Shown here one piece after another: positions 33,601-45,600 of a stretch of DNA of 64,000 nucleotides. The translations under genes were made by a program, and so were the position numbers. The stretch covers positions 40,890 to 104,889 of the forward strand of contig JAKCWW010000558.1 in NCBI GenBank assembly GCA_026260175.1, in the 5' to 3' direction. Source of the DNA: Reticulitermes lucifugus. Lineage: Eukaryota > Arthropoda > Insecta > Blattodea > Rhinotermitidae. Within the stretch, counting starts at the first letter, position 1. Each line of letters opens with the position of its first letter. Below the pieces are notes generated by a model, which saw only the letters and a list, made by a program, of their open reading frames with translations, was not told the origin of the DNA and did not search any database.

Positions 33601-36600
33601 AAGAAGTATAACCAAAGAATGTGAATATGAAACGGTTATTGAAGCTTTACTTTAGTGGTCTGCACAAAAAAACAGAGAGAGAGAGAGAGAGAGAGAGATA
33701 TAAAAGCATGCCAAATTACCAGACCTCCTCTCTACAAGAAAAAGCACTGATTGTTCACAGGGAGTTAGGGATGAAGAATTGGACTCCAAAGCTAGTACAG
33801 GTTGGATATACTGCAGGAAAAGTAAGACATTCCAATTGGAAAACAATTATCAGCAGATACAGAATCATATTTAGAGATCTCCAGCCTCTTACAAAATGTA
33901 GTTTTACCACATCAACAGCTGCATGACTGTGACAAAACCAGCTTGAAGATAAAACAGCTCCTGGCTATAAAAGAAGCATAGACCAACAAGTGACAATTCT
34001 TGTCTGCTGTAATGTCTCAGGTAATTATTAAATGAAAACCTCCTTTTATTTAAAAATTAAAGAAGAAACTCATGCTTTGAACAACTATACCTCCAACAGC
34101 ATTTCTACTTTGGTATAACAGCGAAAAAAGTCAGTGGATGGACTCACAAATTTTTAAATTTGTTGTTTATTGAATTTGTGCCTTCAGCAAAAAAGGTTTT
34201 TAGTCAAAAAAACAAGGAAAGGAAAGCAGTTCTTGTCACTGATAAATGCGCCTCATGTGATTTTTCTAACACCAAATGTCACCTCACTGTGTCACTCTAT
34301 GGATCAAGGTGTCACAAACAATGAGGAAAGAATATCAATGTAGACTTCTCCAGTCACTCACAGAATTTACTGATGGCAGAGGGGAAATTTTAGAAAATAT
34401 GAGAAGAAAATAGAAGGTGTTGTGTACTGCAAGGCCCTAGCCTGGGTAAACGCCAGGCAAAAAACACTAGTGGGATAATGGTAATAATTACCCGGGGAAG
34501 AAGAAAAACACAAATTGAAGATAAATCAATAGAGGAAACAGCATACCTATGAAAACTGCAAACACTTATACCATGCTGTGAAAGTGTGAATACTGATGAG
34601 AATGAATCATGATGAACAACTGACTGACAACATGGTAGATTTTACAAGTCATGCTGGTGATGACCATTTAGATGATGACAACAGAGCAAAGAAAGTAGAA
34701 AGGGTGAGTCATAGTGGGAGATTGAAGGCTACTGAGAATGCACTTGGTTGCAATGAAAAACAATGGGAGGTGACTGCTACTAATGTGCTACTGTACTACT
34801 TCTCAGGTGCTGTGGTGTGACCTCACTATAAAGAAAAGGAAGGTGGGTCAGAAACAAACACCCATTGCTCGTTTCTTCAAAAAATAAACTTTCATTTACA
34901 AGGTCACATTATGTTAAATATTATTTTTGTTTTTCTTCTTCTTCAAAGGGCCCATTGGCAGGAGCTCCAGATGCACTGCAGCCATAGGGTTATTGTGCAG
35001 CCCTAAGTATTCCATTCAGCACTGGTTCATTAGCCCTGTGCCTCTAATGAAGAGACACAGGTCTTATAATGAAGCTATTCTTATATCTTTTGGTTCAGCA
35101 AATAGCTTCTTAGTAGTACTAGCTAGTACTTATAGTGTTGACGAGCCAAAGCCTCGCAACAACAAATAATATGGTACATAGTTTCAGTCTCTGACCTGCA
35201 ACAGGTCGGATCTTCATCAAAGAGGCCCATAATATTCAGGTGCTTCCTCACAGGAGCATTGCCTGTCAGGAATGCAACTACCAAGCTTAGTTGATGCCTG
35301 CTCAGTTTAAGTAGGCCTTCAGCTCTTTTCTTACATGGTCCACTAATAAAAAGTTGACCATGGCTGTGACCTGGTAAATTATTCCAGGTGGTACAATGTT
35401 GGCACTCAATCCAACTCTTAATAGCTTCTCTTACTGAATACCTAGGTATTCCAAGAGCTGGCTCAGGGCCGAGTAATGGCGTAGCTTCTCTTTGCCTTGC
35501 AAGTTTATCAGCTCCTTCATTACCAGGGATGCCACAATGCCCAGGCACCCACATGAGGATTACCTCATTGCGGCTTGCCAGCACAGAAAGCGCATCCAGG
35601 CATTCTGCAACCAGTCCCGAAGTCACTTTTGGGCTGCTAAGCGCCTTAAGTGTTTGTGAGATGTTTTTATTTGATGCCTTCTTGTGCTTTTTTTATAGGT
35701 TAATAGTAAATTGAGTTATACATTGAGCCTTTTTCATTAGCATTCTGGATTATAATACTTCCAATTATCTGATCACCCCATTAAGTCTTGTTATGTCAGA
35801 TAATCGGGACTCTACTGTATACTCCTTAATATGAACAGAACTTGTCTATCTTCTGTACTAATATCATAGATCTAAAGTACATTCTTACTTTGGACAAGAC
35901 TCAGGTGACATAAAAATTGACAATGTGACTTCATCCAGAATCTGGAGTAGGAACTCTGCATTGGCACAAGCATCATCAGGAGACTCCATCTTGGTTGGAT
36001 TCAACTGGTCACAGAACAGTAATGTATTACAAGATCAGTCAGCTCAAAAAATCCTTAAATGAAAAAATGCAAACCTTCCTGGATTAATGGTGCAATTATT
36101 TGATGCAGAATATAACGTCAGATTTGGTACCGACTAGGATAAAGGAAAAACCTTAAGTCTACGTCACTGTACTGTCTCCACATATCTTGCCCCCACAACT
36201 GGAAGGGATGAAATCATCTTGATATGGCCATAATTATGTACAAAACTTTATGAAGTTATGTGAAGAAGGAAAGGTAAGTTACTTAACTGAATACAATAGA
36301 AGTACATTTTTTACCCCTCATTTGGTTGTATTTATCAAGTCATATACATTCCTTACACTTCATATAATTGTTACAGCAAGCCATTTGAACACTTAAACTC
36401 AAGTTATATTTTTGGTGCAGTGTCAAATTTATCTGTAGGAATAAGGCAAAACCAAATGTTTCTTCTACATTTAAATCCATGGCTCCCCAGCTCCACACTT
36501 GTAAAATTTCTGCACATTTTGTACCCTGCATTTCAATCACACCCTGATCTTTTTGGTATTGACTATAGAATTTTATATACTTCCCCAATTCCTGTCTTTT

Positions 36601-39600
36601 GTGACCTATCTAAAGTTTTTCTACCATCAACTTTCCTCATTTCCTTTTATTATTAGAATCATTCATACTGCCCCTGCTTGATACACTTGACAGTAATTTC
36701 CAAGAGAAACAACACAGTTTGCACTACAGAAGACACAACACTAATGTTAAAATATACAAACTGACCCATTAAGATTACAGCATTTTTGGATGTCACACAG
36801 ACTATACTGACAGACAGGTGGCAGGAAAGTTGGCTCAAGCTGTAATGTTTCTGAATTGTACTCACCAAACTACAGTGTTGTATCTCAGAGGACTATAATC
36901 TTCATATTCACCACCGTGAGAACTCAAATCTCACAAACTGGCCTGTCTTTCATGGTAGTACCACACACTTGTTTGATAAGCCCCTTCAAAAACCTTCATA
37001 CTGAGTATTTGATATGTTCCAGCTGGACATCCAAAATGTGCGAGCTTACAGCTAAACATCTAAAAGGGTCACTATACAGGTAATCTTACAATTACTGTGA
37101 ACAACAATTTACCTCACATGACTGTTTGGACTCCAGCAGTTTGAGGATAGTGTCATGTATGGCTGAATGAAGAAACCCTGTACAGACAGACTTCATGTAC
37201 AGGTCCATGAGAGTTGTTGTAAGTGATGCTGCTCGAAATAATGTTGATGTCTCCTCCTCTTTCTCAATCTCAGCCTCATTTAGAGATTTGAGCAAATCTG
37301 CCTCCTTACGCTCATACCTGAGAACATGAAAGCCAATGTCTGTAACCTAGCAGTTACAGTAGAGTAGAGTAAAGTAGAGCACAGTAGAGTAGAGTAGAGC
37401 AGAGTAAAGTACATTAGGGCGCGCACTGCAGTGACCCTTGCACCTCAATCATTTCCCACCTTTTGTACAACCCCTTGCTTTAGCATTCAGCAGCCACATT
37501 ATAAAGAAAGTGCAAGTGACTGAGATGTTGGCAAAGCCACCTGGTTTAAAGAAATAATGGCCCAGGTGTCTAAATCTTAATAATGCAAGTGCCTCACAGT
37601 CATAAAGAACATGTGACACTGTTTCAAATGCCTTGCTTGCATCTATCACACCCAGGACTGTATACCAGCCCCAGTTTAAACAGATGTCCTTTTAAATAAC
37701 ATTGCCCTGTCAGCAGCGATCATTATTCTTAGCTGCTTTCTGTTCAAGTTCAGTAATTCCACCAGCTCTTTTAGCAGAGGGTCTTTTAAGAAAGCCTTTA
37801 GCTTGCCTTTGTCAATGAACTGACTGCCAGTAATCCTTGTGTTTCCTGCTCGTCCAGCCCCTGCTCACTGTGCTGGCAACTGTTGCAGATATGCCAAGGG
37901 CAGGCTCAGGTCCTATAAGTGGATTTGAGGAACCTTACCTGGCTACAACTAACAGTTACTGCAAGTATTTAATTCAAAGCCGATCCCAGTGGCCGTGCGG
38001 TCTAAGGCGTGGGTCTGCGGCCGCTCGCTTACTGGGATNNNNNNNNNNNNNNNNNNNNNNNNNNNNNNNNNNNNNNNNNNNNNNNNNNNNNNNNNNNNNN
38101 NNNNNNNNNNNNNNNNNNNGCGACGAGCTGGTCCCTCGTCCAGAGGAGTCCTACCGAGTGTGGTGTGTCTAAAAAATGTGTGTGATCGTGAAGCCTCAAA
38201 AAATGAGGCGGCCTAGGCCACCAAGGGGCTGTCGAGACATTGAATTCAAAACTGTAGAAGAGAAACTGAAATGGACATGCTATGCATTGTGTGAGTGTAT
38301 AATATGAACTTCCTACAATGAATGAGAACTGACACAGCTCAGAGATTCTCAAGAATCCAAATTTGAGTATGAAGACTGGCATGTGCTATGTTTCTTCATG
38401 TTCTTCATGTGACAATAAATGTGATAATTAATTTTTAATTGCTGAAGTAATGTACCTACAATAATTAACCCTCTGGCACCAGAACCGAATTTCCAGTGCA
38501 ATCTGCCAAACCTCCCGCCCCCCGATTTAAATAACAGGATTTCATTTTTTCATGCAAACTCTTACAAAACAAAAAGCAAAAGCAAAGGAAAAAAAACCCC
38601 CCAACAGGGATGTACAAGAACGGCCATAATTGGCTGATGCATAAGCTGCGCCATTTGGGAACTGAATCCAATACCCTGTGATGCAGTGTTATGTGTCATC
38701 AAGTGCCAAAGGGTTAATGTACTGATCAATAATAAAAGGAAGAACAGCAGAAAAACCTACACATTCTCTTACAACATTACGATGAAGCCATTAATGTTAC
38801 TGCATCACAATAAATTCACACCTGAATATCCGTAGCAGAGAGTTTGCAAGAGGGACGCGGTCAAGATGACAGATGTCGGCCAAAGCTCTAACAACTTCTA
38901 GAGAGGGGTCAAGCACAAGCTGTTGCATGGGAGAATATTCTTCTTGTGGCATTATAAGGTCATGAAGATAGCGAGTCCGCAAACGAAGGGAACCCCATTC
39001 ACCAATTGGAGTAATGCCAGATAGTGCGTACCAATTTTCATTCTGAAAACAGTTACAATGACATCACAACGATCTGTTTTAAACTTTTAAGACTAGTCTT
39101 TCAAATTCAGTAATAAAGACTGTTCAAAAATCTTTTACTCACCTGCAACTGAGAACAAATTGGTGTACCATCCATTGAAGGAAATGAAAAAGGTACAAGT
39201 GAAATACAGTAACATGGTCATTCAGGGATTTTGCCAACACATGTACAAAAAATGGATTAATACTTTAGTGTAATGTAATAGCACCATTTCCCTCTAATTT
39301 TAATTATTCCATTAACAAATGATCACTCTTGAAACTTACCTCATCGCCATTAGTTAAACTGCTTAGTTCGACAGTAAGCTCCGCTACCTCTGTGTCTTTT
39401 GATCTCTTGCCTTTGTTATAAACTGTCACTGTGAAACTGAGCACATCTGGCGGAACATCACTACAACAAATAGAAAAGATATTACTGTATTCAAAGTGTA
39501 ATACAGGTCACCATCATACTACTTACGGTTCAGGGATTTCAATCCATTATCACAGAAGCCACTTTTTCACCATGCAGGATGACCTGAAATTCACTTAACC

Positions 39601-42600
39601 ATAAAAATTCCTCCTTAGCACATGACTCATTTAAAAAGTTGTCAGTAACATCAACAAAAATTAATCACAACAGATTACCAACTCTGCCTTCCAAAAATAT
39701 ATGTAATCTACTTACTCCAATACAAATTCTTCATCCCAAACAGGATCTGGACCAGTCTTCACCTTTGTCCGAGCCACTTTGACTTGATTAAGGGAAATAA
39801 TGCAGAATGGATTTGGCACCAACTTGTATGGCAGTCTGAGGGAATGATAAGAAGCAACATACACAAATCTGAATACCTGCTCATCATCCTACATCTAAAG
39901 TGTAGGTTCTATGCACATTACAGGCACATAACTATGTCGTAAAAATGTTCCATTCAGATGGGTTTCCAGGAAGTCATATAGTTGAACCCACTATGGCATA
40001 GTAATTACATTAAGTATCAGCTGCATTGAAAACAATGGAATTTCACCTACAGAGTGTACCAAGGAATTTGGTTTTCAAAATAAACACTAATTCCTCACCT
40101 AAACTTTGTAACTTCATTGCAATGGACAAGGAAACACCATTTCAAATAGTATTTTAATGAGCTTTGTGCATGAAATATTTAATTACTCAGACTTGTCACA
40201 AAGTTCATTCACATGCCAAATGACAGTAGAATGATATGACTGCAAACAACTAAAAAGAAACAGCATACCATATTTTAGGGCATGATTCTTTATAAGTGTG
40301 CCTTCAAAACGGCACACTGGCAGGCCACTTAAGAAGTTTGTGTTCCTGTTGTAATAAGACATTAATACTTTAATTTTAAAAACTTGCATTACCTATGTGC
40401 ATCAAGAACATGGAGTTGCAGGCATCTCAATTCACGCAGTCGTTGTACTTTGGGTGCCCTTGTTTGCTGTGTAACACAAAGAGGTTTAAGTGCAGCTATC
40501 CAGTCCTGAGCAGAGTCTCCTGTATTTGCACACAGATAGGTTGTAGTTGCCAAGCAGGGTAGAGCACGCTCCACCAGTTGGAAGCAGTGTGGTCGATCAA
40601 ATACACTATCATGAACTTGGTACAGGTATGCACAACTTAAATCAATCAGTCCCTTGGGTTTTGTGCGCTGAAACAATAAATACAAATTCACCCAGACATA
40701 TATGTGCACACAATTACATTTTCCTTCATTTTATAATAGCACTCATACCCCTTCTAACTACTGATGATTAATAGCATGACAAAAATGTCACACTATGTGG
40801 CATTTATTTCTATCACAGTACCTTCACTTGGTGATCATAATCGATCCACATCTCCTGCTAACCCTATGATGTACAAATTTCATGTAACATATTTATCAGG
40901 GAATTTCCTACCACACAGTGAACAGTTTCCATTACACAGACCACCAGTTCAAAACTGTTGATGCAAATAATTGCAGTTCAGTGTTACAATCACACAAAAC
41001 TCATATACACACCCTGGTGGCAAAATGCAGACTTTTAGTTTAAAGCTGGCAGTACGTACAACTACGACTGGCAAAAATAATCACACAGTATTTTATACTG
41101 CAGTACTGAAACTCTTCACTTTTCTCTGCCACATCTTAAACCTGTACAATATGTGTTTATTTGAAGATGCTACATACAAAGTCATTTTGCTAATGTAGGC
41201 TATATTTTGGTGTTTTACTGACCTAAAGAGAAATACTAACATACATTTACATACCTTTGGATTGTCATAGAAATATAAATGGGTATCAGTCCCATCTACT
41301 AGTAGGACAAAGTAGAGAGACTTCCATTTCTTATTCTTTTCACTTTTCTTGTTCAAGTACCCTTGCATCTTAATACCTGAAACAAAGATTGGGCTAGTGA
41401 CCTTTTTAAAATTGCTTTCTTCTATCTTAAAGTAAAATACTGTTGTACAAAATAAATGAGCCTACAACAGAGATGAAATCCAACTTTATAATGTCAGTGA
41501 TAAAACTTCAGATTCTGTAACAGTGAATATCTCTAGAAAAACTCCACAACATGGGGTGGAAAGCTTAAACTCCAACGCAGTATAACAATTTTCTCACCAT
41601 ATTTAGAGCTGTATGACAAAGGCTAGAGTACAGGATTAATGCAGTCATTCTATGTCTTTCCTTACCCTTGTTTTTCTTTACACCAGACTGTTCCCTGCAT
41701 TCTCGAAGGGTTGCATAAATTTTCTCTGCATGTTGAACCTCTTTTGATTTAACAGTTCCATCACCTTCAGTCACAGACTATATAAGAGACAGCCAGAGTT
41801 TTAAGATTAAAACAAGGAAAAGAAAAAAGAGCAATTCTCAATAAACAACTTCATGAACAATCACACTTAATCTCCCAAACTATATTTGCTGGTGAACAGA
41901 ATGAAAGGAGGGAAATCTTCAGGATCACAATGTAAGCCAGAGCCTAGTCCTATACTACTCGACCATGTTGACAGTCAATGAGACGTGAACTAACTTGAGG
42001 CCTTGTGATGGGTGAAGGTAGACATCACATGGCAAGCATAATAAGTCATGTAACTCTGTATACTATTAATGATAAACATTTCCCCCTTTTCCTTATAGCC
42101 AATTAAAGAAGCACTGCTACTTTTACCTCCACTGTACTAAAAGTTTATACAACACCGTAATATCTGATATTCACTGAGTAATACTGAATAAGTGGAAGGG
42201 TAAAAAGCAAAAGATTTTTCTGCTGTGATAAAAGAAGAATTATCCCACTGAAATACAGCGAAACACCTGACCATTTTGTAATACCTACAATAGGTCAATT
42301 ACACCTCAAGAAATGGGATGATATTGATGATCATCATTATAAACACATATTTCTAAGAAATTGAAACAGAAACAAAATAATTTTAAATCAAACAACTTAC
42401 ACGACCGACAGCCAGAACTAAGGTGTGTCCCTCCACTATTTGTTCTTTTCTGTATCTATTAATAACAGCATCCAAGCATTCAAATGTCCGCCCACCCATG
42501 AGATAGCGAACACCTTTTTTCTCAATACGGAAACGTTGGATCTGGTTGTTAATGTGGAAAAAGAGGGAATAGTCACCAGGAGAGTTGTCACTTGGACGTA

Positions 42601-45600
42601 CAAGAAAACTGCCTGGACCAGCTGAAAAGAAAACCCCATATTAAAAAAAAATGCTGATATTTCTACTCATAAAATTACAACATAACACTCTGAAAAAAAG
42701 AACATGTCATGGAACATAAATTGTAACAAGACGGGCAATGTATGTGTAACGTAACACTGAGGCGTGATCGTGTAACTATTGTTGTGAGGGTGCCTGTCGC
42801 CTCAATTATCCAGCACACAAAGCACATGGACCAAATTGTCATCTGTTGCCTGTCCAGATTTACCATATTCTTCCACAGTATCTCATAAGTGGTAAGATTT
42901 TTGGAAAAAAAGTTACTGAACATAAAATCTGTGTTTTGATTTTCTCTACAACTTTTGTCTGAAACATTTCTCATGCTAAGAAAGATTCAGCAAGACATTA
43001 TCCACACGTACATGGGCCTTCATATAAAGTATCTATTATTCTTGTCGGATATTAATGAAACTTGACTTTTCTCAACAGATTTTTGAAAAATATTCAATAC
43101 CAAATTTTACAAACATCTGTCCAGTGGGAGCCGAGTTGTCCCATGTGGACGGACAGACGGACGCAAAACAACTAAGTCTCTTTTCGCATTTTGCGAACAC
43201 TCCTAAAGATAGCACTAATATGGACAAAAGACTGATATGTCAGAACTCATATTTCCGTACCATAAACTAGATGCATATGCGAGGCCATATCACAGTATGA
43301 TCACTATCTAAACTTCACATTACCTTTTACCAACATGTCTACAGCTTCACTCTTTGTCACATTTGGATGAAACCAGCTAAATACAGTATTCGGATCAATG
43401 TTTTCATCAAGGTCATCTACAAGGTCACGGAAGATCATCCCTTGCTCTCCAGTGCGATGAGCTGTCACCCATAGCCATCCATCACCCATATCATTGTGCA
43501 CAAAGAAAATATCACCCTTCTGGAAACTGCAGAAGAATATGTTATATTTGTTACATTGAAAGAATGATTACAAGAACTTGCTACAAGTAAGGGAAAGTCA
43601 TACAATGTCTGCAGCTTCATCACACACAACTGTAGCAATGTACTCGTACATGATAACATTTCCACTATCTTCATTTTTGCAGCATTTTAATTTCCCAAGC
43701 ACATTTTCATGATTCATGTAACATCCTCTTCATTTTAAGGGAGTAATGTCTTTGTGTTGTGTGTAGATGTTTATACTAAAGTGGACCACTGAGTCTTTGG
43801 TATAAACATTAACAAACAACACAGGGATATTACTCCCTTAGAATGAAGATGACAGTAACGACATAGATGTTTGGAACTAATCATGAAATTATTAAGAAGT
43901 ATAACATACCTGTATATTTTAAACATATTTAGCAACATTTTAATTGAAAAAATTGTATTTAACTTCATATATGCACATCTTGAACAGCATTTATTATAAA
44001 TGTATTCCTCCATAAATTACCTCTTTGAAGACGGCCTATAGAGGCTAAAATATGTAGCAAGAACATCACAAAATATCAAACAGTTATTTATGGTTACATG
44101 TACAATTTTAGTTGGATTAAATACTGTATAGTCCATCTACTGCATGGAACATGGATAACATAAAGTTCACAATTTTAACTCTTCACTAAACACTATTAGG
44201 ATTATCAGAAAAAGAAAGAGATGGGCAAGGCATGGGAGGCAATTAATGAACATTTTGAACAAAAATCCTGAAGGTAAATGACCAAAAGCTTGATGTAGAT
44301 GGGAGGATAATATCAAAATAAATGTTGAAGGAATATGGTGGTAGGATGTGGAGTGGATTCATCAGGTGCTCAATAGGGATCTTGTGAACATGGTAATGAA
44401 TGGTCAAATCCCACAGGCAAGGAATTTCTCAACTAGCTCAGTTACTATCAGTCTCAAGGACGTGCTGGGTGGTTAGTTGATTGTGACTATGTTCATCCCT
44501 TCAGTCCCCATGTTGCTACAGGACAGCACTTCCTTGGTGCATAAAAGTTCTTCACTTCCCTTCACATTCCTTAGTTTACATTTCTGTTTTTATCCAAACA
44601 TAAGATGAGGTTTCTTCCTTGAATTCATTATTTAAATATGTGGATTTTTATCATGCATTTCTGTAAAAATCGCCAAAGTGGACTGTGCTGAGCCAAACAG
44701 AACCAAAACATAGAACGGGTTGCTGAACAGTCACGAGTGTAGCCAAAAGAAACGAGCTACTTGCACTAACTTTTGATCCTTCAATGTGGCAGTAAATTGT
44801 AAGACACATATTCCAGATGGTATCAGGCAAATTTAAACTAATGCTGATTAACAGCATCACTGAAATGAGTAACCAATGCAGCCAAAAACGTTCAGGGTTT
44901 CAGAAACAAATATCCAAATGTGTAGGCAGCAAAAGGAGGAGTTCATGGACATGAACACCACCAAAAATATTTCAGTTGACCTAAGCATAGTTGTTCTCAG
45001 AAAGCAGAACAAGAAATTGTTGAGTTTCTAAGCTTAAAACCAGACACTAGAGTGACAATTACATGTGAGGCAATAAAATATAAAGCACGAGAGGAACTTG
45101 TCAGATCACACAGCATCACTTGGCATCAGTTCAAGGCCAGCACAGGTTGGTGTGTACATCTGATATGGAAGAACAGGTTCTTTCTTCATTGAAGACCTGC
45201 ACTTTGCCAGAAATAGCCAGCAGACTTTTGAGAAACTTGTCACTTTTCAGTGACACGTGACTGGACTTCACAAAATGAAAGGTTACATCCTGAACCAAAG
45301 AGGAAATGCCAATGAAACCCCAATGTATTTCAATATACGGCCAAACACTATCGATAAAATCAGGGCTAAATTTGTGGAACAAAACATCAGATACTTAAAG
45401 ATGTGAGCAACTGTCATGTTAGAGGTATTAACAGATGGTAGCAAGTTACCTCCACATGTGATTCTAAATAACAAAACAATGTCTACGAGGGATCATCAAG
45501 GTGCCAACCTTTCGTTGGCAGTGGTGTAAAATAGAAGGCCTGGGGTTCATCTGAGAAAATAAGGAATGTTGGTGTTGGATGCTTTCAACGGACGTTGAAA

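Noticed and set aside
37837-38382. Open frames on both strands crossing 38039-38119
   Set aside because: They run through the 81-N gap and the SINE; the residues there are undefined.
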